This document shows, piece after piece, positions 8,368 through 17,249 of a stretch of 64,000 nucleotides of DNA (the first letter of the stretch is position 1; each line of letters opens with the position of its first letter). This DNA comes from Paenibacillus sp. FSL W8-0186. Lineage in GTDB: Bacteria; Bacillota; Bacilli; Paenibacillales; Paenibacillaceae. The DNA lies in contig NZ_CP150207.1 of NCBI RefSeq assembly GCF_037969765.1, positions 2,094,001 through 2,158,000 of the forward strand, written 5' to 3'. The notes beneath the pieces are model-generated. The model did no database searches. It saw only the letters and a program-made list of their open reading frames with translations, and was not told where the DNA came from. A program made the position numbers and the translations under genes.

Positions 8368-9093
8368 TTACCTTTCTTTAGGGGGCACGAATTTGTATCC
8401 AATTCCTTTTATGTTAATGATGATTTCAGGAGACTTCGGCTTGCTTTCGAGCTTCTTTCTGATTTTGGAAATATGCATGGTCACGGTTTTTTCCTCGCCA
8501 TAGTTTGGCTCCTCTCCCCATACGAGCTGATAGATTTGCGTAGCGGTGTAGAGGCGATTTGGATTTTTGAAGAAAAATTGCAGTAACTCCAGCTCCTTAG
8601 CCGTACATTCAATAACTCGTTCGTCGACAACAAGCCGTGCCTCGGCAGGTTTCAAGGCAAGGTTGCCATAACGGTATTCTTTAGACGGCTCATGGTTCTC
8701 ACGCAGCATGGCTCGGGTAAGGTTCTGTCTTCGCAGCAGGCTATGTATTCTAGCAACTACCTCAAGGGGATTGAAAGGCTTCGTAATGTAGTCGTCACCG
8801 CCGATTCCGAGGCCTGTTAATTTGTCAAAATCGCTGGAGCACGAACTGATGAAAATAATAGGGGAGTTTGTGATGCTCCTGATTTTATGGCATAAGTCGA
8901 ATCCATGGGTATCGGGGAGCATGATATCCAGCAAAATGACATCAAACGTATGCTGACTTAGCAAATTCAATACCTCTTCCCCCGTGGTACAGGAATATAT
9001 ATCATGGAACCTCTCTTTTTTGAGAATAATCTCCAGCAGGTTCAAAATACCTTCCTCATCATCGACCATCAGTATTTTCTCATTTCTGAGCAA
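8368..9093 (-). CDS. OmpR-family response regulator
   Basis: 241 residues from TTG 9093. AGGAGG lies 9 nt upstream of this TTG; the longer frame to 9114 would place the SD inside the coding region. The receiver domain has the acidic pair Asp11-Asp12, phospho-acceptor Asp56 in VILLDIMLPD and Lys in the TKPF motif. The C-terminal winged helix contains the OmpR pattern EEKTVTMHISKIRKKL. It is the first gene of the two-component operon. The facing ABC/DUF4097 operon is the obvious candidate target. Confidence 0.94.
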   Translation of the reverse strand: MLRNEKILMVDDEEGILNLLEIILKKERFHDIYSCTTGEEVLNLLSQHTFDVILLDIMLPDTHGFDLCHKIRSITNSPIIFISSCSSDFDKLTGLGIGGDDYITKPFNPLEVVARIHSLLRRQNLTRAMLRENHEPSKEYRYGNLALKPAEARLVVDERVIECTAKELELLQFFFKNPNRLYTATQIYQLVWGEEPNYGEEKTVTMHISKIRKKLESKPKSPEIIINIKGIGYKFVPPKER

Positions 9094-9209
9094 AATCGAA
9101 TTCCTCCTAGACAATGAAATTTCAACGTAAAAATACCACTCTATTTTACCCCGTTCATCCTAATGATTTCAATATATGGCGGATTATACTAAGGTGCATG
9201 GAAGCATAC

Positions 9210-9244
9210 AAAAACGGAGAGATTACTGGTTGTAATCTCTCCGT
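9210..9244 (-). terminator. Terminator of the yugP transcript
   Basis: ACGGAGAGATTAC / GTAATCTCTCCGT, perfect 13-bp stem, followed on the minus strand by a run of T. Confidence 0.85.
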
Positions 9245-9255
9245 GGATTGAATAA

Positions 9256-9936
9256 TTAGTCCCGGCTTTGGAAGAACATCATGATAAAACGAAGAAGTTC
9301 AATAAGGGAGATAAGGGCTGCCGCTACATAAGTCAATGCGGCTGCGTTAAGGACTTTGCCTACGCCGCGTTCGTCATTCTGCGAAACTAAGCCCATGCTT
9401 AGCATGCCTCTGCGGGCCCGGTTGGATGCGTCGAATTCTACGGGCAAGGTGACAAGCTGGAACAGCACGGCCAATGAGAAGAACACGATGCCTACGCCCA
9501 GAAGGTTCAGTGAACCGAACAGAAAGCCTGCAAGAATTAAAAACGGCGATACTTGGGACGTTATATTGACGATCGGGAACATCTTGTGGCGCAGAACCAG
9601 CATGGAGTAAGATTCCTTATGCTGTATGGCGTGCCCGACTTCATGGCAGGCTACCGCTACGGCCGATACCGAATTCTCGTAATAGACCGGCTCGGAGAGG
9701 CGGACGACGCGTTTGGTCGGGTCGTAATGGTCCGTCAGGCTGCCGCGTACAGGTTCGATCGGTACGTCGTACAGACCGTTTGCATCCAGCATGCGGCGGG
9801 CTGCCTCATGGCCGGTTAGGCCGTACATATTATGGACCTTGGCGTATTTGTTAAAGGTTCCCTTTACTTTGAACTGGGCCCATATCGATAGGCCGAAGGC
9901 AAATAATAATGGAATAAACATAATATTTGAGCTCAT
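9256..9936 (-). CDS. yugP: YugP-type membrane zinc metallopeptidase
   Basis: 226 residues. An N-terminal membrane segment precedes the catalytic domain with HEVGH (98-102). After it come hydrophobic segments near 125-165 and the VEFDASNRA block, which supplies a likely third zinc ligand. It matches the YugP / Zn_peptidase_2 family in order and length. The start at 9936 is backed by GGAGAAG. It is last in a minus-strand run M67 peptidase - MerR - YugP with short gaps and ends at a clear terminator. Substrate unknown. Confidence 0.92.
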   Translation of the reverse strand: MSSNIMFIPLLFAFGLSIWAQFKVKGTFNKYAKVHNMYGLTGHEAARRMLDANGLYDVPIEPVRGSLTDHYDPTKRVVRLSEPVYYENSVSAVAVACHEVGHAIQHKESYSMLVLRHKMFPIVNITSQVSPFLILAGFLFGSLNLLGVGIVFFSLAVLFQLVTLPVEFDASNRARRGMLSMGLVSQNDERGVGKVLNAAALTYVAAALISLIELLRFIMMFFQSRD

Positions 9937-9975
9937 TTTTCTTCTCCATCCCCCTGTTGTTAATTGTTTAGAACT

Positions 9976-10407
9976 TTACGTAAATGGCCCTTGATTAATT
10001 AGAAGATACAGCGCATCGATGCAGGCGAGGCTCTGGGGCATGAGACTGGAGAACATTTTTCTTGCTTGGCCAGGTTTCATTTTAGAAATAAGCGGCTCCA
10101 GCTCCTTGACCTCCCGTTCCAATCTTTGCATATGGATTTCGAGGGAAGTCAGCTTCTCCGTAACCTGTTCCTCGTGGCTTACTTTATTCCACAGCTCCAG
10201 CTTCGAGCGAATTTCCTCTAATGTATACTTCTCCTGTTTTAATTCATTAATACGTTTCAAACGGTTTAAGGTTTCAGCACTGTATAGGCGGTAATTTTTC
10301 TGTGTGCGTGCCTCCGGCGCAATGAGCTTCAGCTTGGTGTAATAGTCGATCGTTCTCTCGCTTACGCTGGCAGCCTTGGCTAGTTCGCCGATTCTGTATA
10401 GTTTCAT
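9976..10407 (-). CDS. MerR-family regulator
   Basis: 143 residues. The N-terminal winged HTH reads YRIGELAKAASVSERTIDYY and is followed by the MerR wing (KNYRLYSAETLNRLKRI). A dimerisation coiled coil follows (about 80-115), then a short C-terminus without an obvious ligand domain or metal-binding cysteines. GGAGTGAGGTGA precedes ATG 10407. It lies 39 nt upstream of yugP and 52 nt downstream of the M67 peptidase gene. The inducer and targets are unknown; it may act on its own small cluster. Confidence 0.88.
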   Translation of the reverse strand: MKLYRIGELAKAASVSERTIDYYTKLKLIAPEARTQKNYRLYSAETLNRLKRINELKQEKYTLEEIRSKLELWNKVSHEEQVTEKLTSLEIHMQRLEREVKELEPLISKMKPGQARKMFSSLMPQSLACIDALYLLINQGPFT

Positions 10408-10459
10408 CCTGCTAGGCTCACCTCACTCCTAAGGATATTTTTAGTATATATTTATTTTT

Positions 10460-10975
10460 CTAAAATAATGATACCTGATCGGCAACTATACAGTCAAACG
10501 TTATGCTTTCCAATCTATAGTTACTATCGCTGCTTATAATTTCATACCCTTGCAGCGAAAAGCTAGGCCGATTGTTCCCCGGAGTTTGTCCGGCTGCCGG
10601 CTCGATATTGCAGCAAGAACCGATAACATACAATTTAAGCAGGCTGGCAAATAAGGGCAGCTCCCGCAAATCCGCCGCTGAAGGGACCGGGGGGGCAGTA
10701 GGGTGGCTGTGAAACAGACCCAACAGCTTCGGATGATAGCTGTGCTTAACCCATTCCTGCGGGTCCAGCGAGAAGTGCCGGTCCGGTTGGGCAGAAGCAT
10801 TGGTTACCGGAACGTAGCCGTCTATGACAACCGCTCCAGCCGCTATTTCACCCAGCAGAATCCCGCATGCCTCATGGGGATAACGGGTCAGGCTGTCTTG
10901 CTCCAGCTGCTTATATACAGATGGAAGGATGATCCGTCTCGGTTCGGAAACCTGCTTCCGGAAGTAATCGTTCAT
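10460..10975 (-). CDS. M67 (JAMM/MPN) metallopeptidase
   Basis: 171 residues with a full JAMM zinc site: Glu35 in YPHEACGILLG, the H-x-H pair at 89/91 in GLFHSHPTAPP, then Ser99 and Asp102 in PSAADL. Bacterial JAMM proteins remove C-terminal tails from ubiquitin-like sulfur carriers such as CysO or ThiS-type proteins. No such carrier gene is seen here, so the substrate is open. AGGTGA lies 9 nt before ATG 10975. It appears to head the M67-MerR-YugP run. Confidence 0.87.
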   Translation of the reverse strand: MNDYFRKQVSEPRRIILPSVYKQLEQDSLTRYPHEACGILLGEIAAGAVVIDGYVPVTNASAQPDRHFSLDPQEWVKHSYHPKLLGLFHSHPTAPPVPSAADLRELPLFASLLKLYVIGSCCNIEPAAGQTPGNNRPSFSLQGYEIISSDSNYRLESITFDCIVADQVSLF

Positions 10976-11062
10976 AGATGATGTTCACCTCATTCCTCAG
11001 TTTGTAACAAAACGGGTAAACAGGGTACAATAACATATACAAATAGCAAAGGAAGAATACAC

Positions 11063-11635
11063 ATGAGAAAAAACATACCGATTCTTGCGCTCCTGATCGT
11101 CCTGCTCGGCATCGCCTTGTACCAAAATTACGGAAACGAGGTGCGCTCTTTCCTTGGCGCAGGGAGTGATAAAAAAACCTTGGGCGCCGCGCTCGCAGAA
11201 GGTGCCCCGAAGCCGGGTTCTCCATCTCCGGCCTTTGCTTTGCAAGGACTGGATGGAAACACCTATAAGGTGGGGGGAGAAAGAGACAAGCCGGTACTGG
11301 TTAATTTCTGGGCTTCCTGGTGTGATCCCTGCAAGGATGAAGCTCCTGATCTTGTTAAGCTGTACGAGAAATACGGTGATCGGCTGGACATTTACGGAGT
11401 CAATGTCACGGCTTATGACACGGTTGAGAAAGCCGAAGCCTTCGTCAAGGAATATGGAATTGAATTCCCGGTGCTGCTGGACAAGAAGGAAGAGGCCTAC
11501 AAAAAATTCAACGGCGTGGCGTTTCCAACGAATGTGTTAATTGACAAGGATGGCGTAATCCAGGATTTAATCGTGGGCATACTCCCGCCGAAGGATTTGG
11601 AGGCCAAGATTAAGAAGCTGCTGCAGTCCTCGTAA
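11063..11635 (+). CDS. TlpA/ResA-like thiol-disulfide oxidoreductase
   Basis: 190 residues. An N-terminal uncleaved anchor (6-20) is followed by a linker and a thioredoxin fold with active site WCDPC (Cys87, Cys90) in NFWASWCDPCKDEAP. The cis-Pro motif is VAFPTN. The domain faces outside and probably reduces or re-shuffles disulfides of exported proteins, as ResA does in cytochrome c maturation. No cytochrome c genes adjoin it, so the client is unknown. AAGGAAGA precedes the ATG. Confidence 0.88.
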   Translation: MRKNIPILALLIVLLGIALYQNYGNEVRSFLGAGSDKKTLGAALAEGAPKPGSPSPAFALQGLDGNTYKVGGERDKPVLVNFWASWCDPCKDEAPDLVKLYEKYGDRLDIYGVNVTAYDTVEKAEAFVKEYGIEFPVLLDKKEEAYKKFNGVAFPTNVLIDKDGVIQDLIVGILPPKDLEAKIKKLLQSS

Positions 11636-11660
11636 GGATTCACTGTAAATAATGGAATGC

Positions 11661-11703
11661 GGAAGGCCCGGAGTCCTTAGATTAAAGGAACTCCGGGCCT
11701 TCC
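11661..11703. terminator. Bidirectional terminator
   Basis: GGAAGGCCCGGAGT / ACTCCGGGCCTTCC, perfect 14-bp stem between the convergent tlpA-like and cimA genes. Confidence 0.85.
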
Positions 11704-11740
11704 TGCGCTAAATATCGGCATTGCCGATGTACATCATGGA

Positions 11741-13357
11741 TTAATGGTTAACTAGCCCTTGGCTTGCCGACACGACCTCTTCATGCTCCATCTTGGTCTG
11801 GCCAAGCAGAGCGTAACGCAAGCTGTCGACAAGCGCCTCCCAGCTCGCTTCAATAACGTTGCCGGATACGCCGACTGTACTCCACGAATTGGCAGCGTCT
11901 TTCGATTCAATCAGAACTCGAACCTTGGAGGCCGTCGCATCTTTATCGTCTAGAACTCTGACCTTATAGTCAGACAAGTGAATGTTCTTTAATGCAGGAT
12001 AATAAGATATCAGCGCTTTGCGCAGGGCATTGTCGAGCGCGTTCACCGGGCCATTGCCTTCCGCAGCTGTGTACAGGCTGTTTCCATCGATATTCAGCTT
12101 GATAAAGGCTTCCGAGACAACCGGCTTGCCTGCGGACTTTTCGACGAGCATTTTGAAGGATTCAAAGACGAACAGCTCTTTCATTTCGCCGTTAGCCTGA
12201 CGAAGCAGCAGCTCCAGGGACGCGTCTGCGCCCTCGAACTGGTAGCCTTGGTGCTCCAAATCCTTGATTTTGGAGATGACTTGGCGTGTCTCTTCGTTTT
12301 CCGGGTCAAATTTGATGCCCATTTCCTGTGCCTTGGACAGAATATTGCTCTGTCCAGCAAGCTCGGATACGAGAACACGCTGCCGGTTGCCGACGGTTTC
12401 CGGAGCAATATGCTCATAGGTCCGGGAGTCGCGCAGAATGGCCGAGACGTGGATGCCGCCTTTATGGGCAAATGCCGCTGTACCGACGAACGGCTGTCCC
12501 ACAGGCATATGGACGTTTGCAATTTCGCCGACATAACGGGCCGTATTGGTCAACTGCTGGAGCTGCTCTGGCTCGATAACATCATAGCCCAGCTTCAGCT
12601 GCAGGTTCGGGATGATGGAGCACAGGTTGGCATTGCCGCAGCGCTCTCCGTAACCGTTCATGGTGCCTTGGACTTGCTCCGCACCAGCTCGTACAGCATT
12701 TAATGCATTCGCTACGGCCAATTCACAGTCGTTATGGGTATGGATGCCAAGCCGGGCTGTCGTTACGCGTCCAGCAAGGACAGAGACGATGTCATGTACC
12801 TCATGCGGCATCGTGCCGCCGTTCGTATCGCACATGACGAGCCAGTCAGCCCCGGCTTCCTCCGCTTTGCGCATGACGGCGAGAGCGTACTCTGGATTGT
12901 TCTTGTAACCGTCAAAAAAATGCTCGGCATCAAACAGCACTTCCATGCCTTCCCGCTTCAAATAGGCGATGGAATCGTAAATCATGGCCAGGTTCTCTTC
13001 CAATGTTGTCTGGAGCGCAGTATGCACGTGGAAATCCCATGATTTCCCAACAAGCGATGTGGCTTTGGCACCGGATTCAAGGATGCGTTTCAAGTTAGGA
13101 TCATGCTCGGCGATGCTGTCTTTGCGCCGGGTGCTGCCGAAAGCGGTGACTGTCGCGGATAATCCGAGTTCCTGTACTCGCTTGAAGAACTCGATATCTT
13201 TGCTGTTGCTGCCAGGAATGCCGCCTTCGATATAGTGAACACCCAGTTGATCCAGCTTCTTGGCTATCTTCAACTTATCGTCCGCAGACAGGCTAATGCC
13301 TTCTCCCTGAGTGCCGTCACGTAATGTTGTGTCGAAGATGGTTACAGCCTTTGACAT
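11741..13357 (-). CDS. cimA: (R)-citramalate synthase
   Basis: 538 residues. Condenses acetyl-CoA with pyruvate to citramalate, the first step of the threonine-independent route to isoleucine. The TIM-barrel domain opens with FDTTLRDGTQGEG (8-20), the metal-binding site is GIHTHNDCELA, and a C-terminal LeuA-type allosteric domain follows. The insert GKSWDFHVHTAL and the overall length separate it from 2-isopropylmalate synthase, but that is the alternative. AAAGGGGGA is about 12 nt ahead of ATG 13357. It stands alone between a terminator and the divergent dinB gene. Confidence 0.92.
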   Translation of the reverse strand: MSKAVTIFDTTLRDGTQGEGISLSADDKLKIAKKLDQLGVHYIEGGIPGSNSKDIEFFKRVQELGLSATVTAFGSTRRKDSIAEHDPNLKRILESGAKATSLVGKSWDFHVHTALQTTLEENLAMIYDSIAYLKREGMEVLFDAEHFFDGYKNNPEYALAVMRKAEEAGADWLVMCDTNGGTMPHEVHDIVSVLAGRVTTARLGIHTHNDCELAVANALNAVRAGAEQVQGTMNGYGERCGNANLCSIIPNLQLKLGYDVIEPEQLQQLTNTARYVGEIANVHMPVGQPFVGTAAFAHKGGIHVSAILRDSRTYEHIAPETVGNRQRVLVSELAGQSNILSKAQEMGIKFDPENEETRQVISKIKDLEHQGYQFEGADASLELLLRQANGEMKELFVFESFKMLVEKSAGKPVVSEAFIKLNIDGNSLYTAAEGNGPVNALDNALRKALISYYPALKNIHLSDYKVRVLDDKDATASKVRVLIESKDAANSWSTVGVSGNVIEASWEALVDSLRYALLGQTKMEHEEVVSASQGLVNH

Positions 13358-13577
13358 GATGAAAATGTCCCCCTTTGGATATCGTCTGAGTGTGAGCTCT
13401 GATTAGTATAATTTCTAATTATAGCATCTGCAATTTAAATGTAACACCGTTTTTATGAAATTGCACAAGGGTTGTTGACCCGATTTGGCTCAAAAGGTAT
13501 GCTTTTTTTAGATCATGATCATCGAGTGCAAGGCGTAAAAATTCATGTTGTAGTATAAATAAAATGAGGGAACACTA

Positions 13578-14864
13578 GTGAGGAATATCGACGAATATTA
13601 TCCTGTGAACGGCAGGGTTGTGCTGCACATCGATATGAACGCATTTTATTGCTCTGTTCATGAGGCCGAGGAGCCGGAGAAATACCGGAACAAACCGACA
13701 GCCGTGGCAGGAAGCGTGGAATTGCGCAAAGGCGTGATCGTTACTTGCTCATATGCGGCAAGGGCGATGGGAATCCGAACAGGAATGACGGTGAGGGAGG
13801 GGTTAAAGAAATATCCCAAACTTATTCTCATCGCCCCGGATTTCCACCTGTACCGCCGTTACTCCCGGGCATTCATGGACATCGCTTACCGATATACCCC
13901 GCTGCTGCAGGCGACCTCGATTGATGAGTGCTATCTGGATATCACCGGCTCGAAGCAGTTTGGCACTCCGCTCGAAATTGCGGCGGAAATCCAGTCCCGC
14001 ATTGCCAAGGAGCTGGGATTGCCCTGCTCCATCGGCATTGCTCCGAACAAGCTGCTGGCCAAGATGGCCTCGGATATGAAGAAGCCAAACGGCATTACGG
14101 TGCTTCGGTTGCGCGACGTTCCCGAACTGCTATGGGATAAGCCGTGCAGCGAGCTGTTTGGCATCGGCCGCAAGACGGGGGAGAAGCTGAAGAAGATGGG
14201 CATATACACGCTTGGCCAACTGGCGGCGGCTGACGAGCGGCTGTTGTCGGAGCGCTTCGGCGTTGTCGGCCTATGGATGAAGCAGGCTGCGCACGGCATT
14301 GACCATTCGCCGGTGCAGGAGGAGCGGGAGAAGAATAAATCCATCGGGCATACGACGACGCTCCCGAAAGACCTGACCGAGCTGGAGGACGTAAAGCGGG
14401 TCATGCTAAATTTGGCCGACCAGGTGACAAGGCGCCTGCGCCGCCAGAAGCTGATGGCGCAAACGGTGCAAATCACGATCAGGACGCCGGATATGAAGAC
14501 AATAACCCGGTCCCAGACACTAGGAAACGTGACGGAACAGGCCGATGAAATATACAAGGAGGCCTGCGAGCTGTATCTTCGTCATTGGGGCCACGGCAAG
14601 CCGGTTCGGCTGCTCGGCATTACGCTGCAAAATTTGGTTCCCAGGGAGAACTCGGCCCTGCAGCTAGATTTATTTGATTACGAGCAGCAGCCGAAGAAAG
14701 AATCGCTGACCAGGACAATGGATTTGCTCCGGGACAAGTTTGGTGAAGATGCCATACTGACGGCTGGTATGCTCAGCGACGATCCTTCTGCGCTGATCCG
14801 GAATCATAAAATCCGCGGCACTTCGCTGCAAACGGATTTTCTCCGGGAAAATCGGGAGGAATGA
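13578..14864 (+). CDS. dinB: DNA polymerase IV (Y-family translesion polymerase)
   Basis: 428 residues. Copies damaged DNA with low fidelity. Metal-binding acidic residues are seen in LHIDMNAFYCSVH (Asp19) and SIDECYLD (Asp116-Glu117). The HhH motif GIGRKTGEKL follows, then the little-finger domain. A beta-clamp binding peptide LQLDLF lies near residue 362. The start is GTG 13578 with GAGGGA upstream. I saw no convincing LexA box in the ~220 nt between this gene and cimA. Confidence 0.93.
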   Translation: MRNIDEYYPVNGRVVLHIDMNAFYCSVHEAEEPEKYRNKPTAVAGSVELRKGVIVTCSYAARAMGIRTGMTVREGLKKYPKLILIAPDFHLYRRYSRAFMDIAYRYTPLLQATSIDECYLDITGSKQFGTPLEIAAEIQSRIAKELGLPCSIGIAPNKLLAKMASDMKKPNGITVLRLRDVPELLWDKPCSELFGIGRKTGEKLKKMGIYTLGQLAAADERLLSERFGVVGLWMKQAAHGIDHSPVQEEREKNKSIGHTTTLPKDLTELEDVKRVMLNLADQVTRRLRRQKLMAQTVQITIRTPDMKTITRSQTLGNVTEQADEIYKEACELYLRHWGHGKPVRLLGITLQNLVPRENSALQLDLFDYEQQPKKESLTRTMDLLRDKFGEDAILTAGMLSDDPSALIRNHKIRGTSLQTDFLRENREE

Positions 14865-14898
14865 TAATAATTATCAATGGAAATTGGTAACAAATGAT

Positions 14899-14927
14899 TT
14901 GAAATTGCTTTCTTTTTATATTATATT
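14899..14927 (+). promoter_or_regulatory. Promoter of the ferredoxin gene
   Basis: TTGAAA (14899-14904), 17-nt spacer, TATATT (14922-14927); the gene starts 57 nt downstream with an AGGAGG-like SD. Confidence 0.6.
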
Positions 14928-14941
14928 GGTCATGGTGGTAG

Positions 14942-15226
<285 letters not shown>

Positions 15227-15265
15227 ACAGAACAGAAAGACCGATCTACATCACGCTTTTGGAGA

Positions 15266-15299
15266 AGCATCCCGCCGCTTCCGGCACGGGATGCTTTTT
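15266..15299 (+). terminator. Terminator of the ferredoxin gene
   Basis: AGCATCCCG / CGGGATGCT then TTTT. Confidence 0.85.
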
Positions 15300-15482
15300 G
15301 CTGTTTTTTTGCCCATCCCAATCCAGGTCATCCTGGCCGCGATCGCGATATAGTTAGGTATTAGGTCATGAATTTGACAATTTCAAAAGAATGGTTTGAA
15401 ACAAGCGCTCCTCAGCCGATATATTAAGTAAAGAAGTTGTTCATGCAATCCATACACAAGTTGATTCCAATGGAGGTTTACG

Positions 15483-16916
15483 ATGAAAAATTCGGCTTAC
15501 CTCAAAAAATACGTAGAGAACCACCCAAACAATAAAATGGCTTGGTATTTGCTTGGCAAAGAATATGAACAAAGCGGGCAGGAAGGCAAAGCCCATTATT
15601 GTTACATTCAGGCAGGAAGCGTGTACGAAGCGTTCGAGGCCAGCAAAATACCCGATGATTTATGGATGGGGTATGAGGCAGGCATCCTTCAGGAGTCGCG
15701 CAGGCAGGAGCAGCGCAGCCGTCTGGTTCGAAAGGCAGGCTTTATTTTGCTGCTTTTGCTGTTTCTGTGGCTTCCTTCTGCGCAGGCTCCCGGCAAAATA
15801 GCAGCAACAGTTCCGGAAATTCCTGCGCCCGGGCATGCGGATAGCGTTTCTGAGGAGAGCAAGCCAGACCAGCTTATAACGGAAGCGGAACCATCGCCAG
15901 CCCTTGCGGAGCCGGTGAAGGATAGCCCGAAATTTACCGCGATCGGTTATGTTCCCGGAGGCAGAGGAGTAACGGGCGATATCGGCGGGCTGCTGCAGGG
16001 AAGCACTACGGATGGCGGCTATCAGGTCGTGATGGGTATGGGCAAACAAGGAAAATGGCTGAACTGGTCTCATAAAATGCCGGTCGTTTATGGCATCCAA
16101 TCGCTTGGCCATGGCCAAACCAGCGTGCAGTCCTACGACCCGGCGGCGTGTCTCTGTAAGCCGCCCGAATCGAGACATCTGAAGGCGGAGGCGGGGGAGT
16201 GGATCAAACGGCAGGAATCCTTGGCCGTACTTTCCTCGGCAATGCTGCGGTATAAGGAGAAAAACGGGAAATGGCCGGTCAGTCTGGACGAGCTCACACA
16301 GCCGTTCCCGGACAACTGGCTGGCAGGAACCAATGATCATATGAAAGAAGCATTCGGGCCGCTGAAGCGGGAGTTCGCACAGCGGGAACAGCAGGCAGGC
16401 GGCAGCGAGGCGGGCTCAGGCGAATCCCGCGGTACGAGGGGGAAGAATGCCAATGATGGCGATCGTTTTTTTACCCAGCCGCTGGAGGTAATCGTCGATA
16501 CGAGTAATTATCGTTTGGCAGTAGTAAGCGGCTCGGTCATACTCAGAAGCTACCGGGTTGGGCTGGGCGGCGGTAGGACGCCGGAAGGGACGTTTCATAT
16601 TACTGACAAGGTCATAAATCCGAACGGCAAGTCGGACGGGGAGTTCGGCAGCAGAGGAATGCAGCTGTCCGATACCAATTACGCGATCCACGGCACGAAT
16701 GAGCCGGACAGTATCGGCGCCGATGAATCGCTGGGCTGTGTCCGGATGGGGAAAAAGGACGTGGAAGAGCTATTCGACCTTCTTCCGGTCGGAACGAAGG
16801 TGACGATAGGCAAGGGAGGACTGCCCGATCAGGACCTTACCCCGGCAGAGCGGTTTACGCTTGGGGACAGGCAGGATCAGAGCAATCCTCACCGGACGTA
16901 TCGCTGGCTGCATTAG
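15483..16916 (+). CDS. Membrane-anchored L,D-transpeptidase (YkuD fold)
   Basis: 477 residues. The order is an N-terminal TPR-like cytoplasmic stretch (about 1-80, with MAWYLLGKEYEQSGQEGKA), one membrane segment (about 85-100), a long external linker of unrecognised fold, and a C-terminal YkuD domain from about 335. The catalytic motif is HGTNEPD...SLGCVRM, with the nucleophilic Cys near residue 419. YkuD enzymes make 3-3 crosslinks in peptidoglycan or attach proteins to it. The cytoplasmic N-terminal repeat is unusual for the family. GGAGG precedes the ATG. The next gene converges with a 3-nt gap. Confidence 0.9.
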   Translation: MKNSAYLKKYVENHPNNKMAWYLLGKEYEQSGQEGKAHYCYIQAGSVYEAFEASKIPDDLWMGYEAGILQESRRQEQRSRLVRKAGFILLLLLFLWLPSAQAPGKIAATVPEIPAPGHADSVSEESKPDQLITEAEPSPALAEPVKDSPKFTAIGYVPGGRGVTGDIGGLLQGSTTDGGYQVVMGMGKQGKWLNWSHKMPVVYGIQSLGHGQTSVQSYDPAACLCKPPESRHLKAEAGEWIKRQESLAVLSSAMLRYKEKNGKWPVSLDELTQPFPDNWLAGTNDHMKEAFGPLKREFAQREQQAGGSEAGSGESRGTRGKNANDGDRFFTQPLEVIVDTSNYRLAVVSGSVILRSYRVGLGGGRTPEGTFHITDKVINPNGKSDGEFGSRGMQLSDTNYAIHGTNEPDSIGADESLGCVRMGKKDVEELFDLLPVGTKVTIGKGGLPDQDLTPAERFTLGDRQDQSNPHRTYRWLH

Positions 16917-16919
16917 CCA

Positions 16920-17051
16920 TTATTTGAATACGAGTGCTAGCGTGAACAGAATAATGAGTCCAGCAACGATAGAAATGGCCCAGATGAGCCCTTTTTTGTT
17001 GACTTCCTCTTTCTTTTGCTGGAGCGTCGGCGGTTTGCGTTTGGCAGCCAT
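16920..17051 (-). CDS. 43-residue single-span membrane protein
   Basis: On the minus strand ATG 17051 opens a 43-codon frame. It encodes a basic, Lys/Gln-rich head (MAAKRKPPTLQQKKEE) followed by one hydrophobic helix (GLIWAISIVAGLIILF) and a Lys at the very end. AGAAGGGA lies about 12 nt upstream; an in-frame ATG four codons earlier is possible but too close to that SD. Positive-inside topology and the clean head-plus-anchor layout argue that it is real. Other frames covering it read as shuffled sequence. Function unknown. Confidence 0.65.
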   Translation of the reverse strand: MAAKRKPPTLQQKKEEVNKKGLIWAISIVAGLIILFTLALVFK

Positions 17052-17249
17052 GACAACAATCATTCCCTTCTAAATTGTTCAAAGAGCTACATATTTATTG
17101 TAATAGCTTTCATTTTAAAATGCTATCACCTCCGGGAGACGAAATCGTTACGTTTGCAAGAAGGTTAAACTTTTCTTTTGAGCGAGAAAACGATAAACTA
17201 AAAAGCGAGGCATTGTATGGCATAAGTGATGAACGGAGTGAAGATAGAC

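Noticed and set aside
13358..13577. LexA box upstream of dinB
   Set aside because: No match to the CGAAC-N4-GTTCG pattern was found by eye in the intergenic region.
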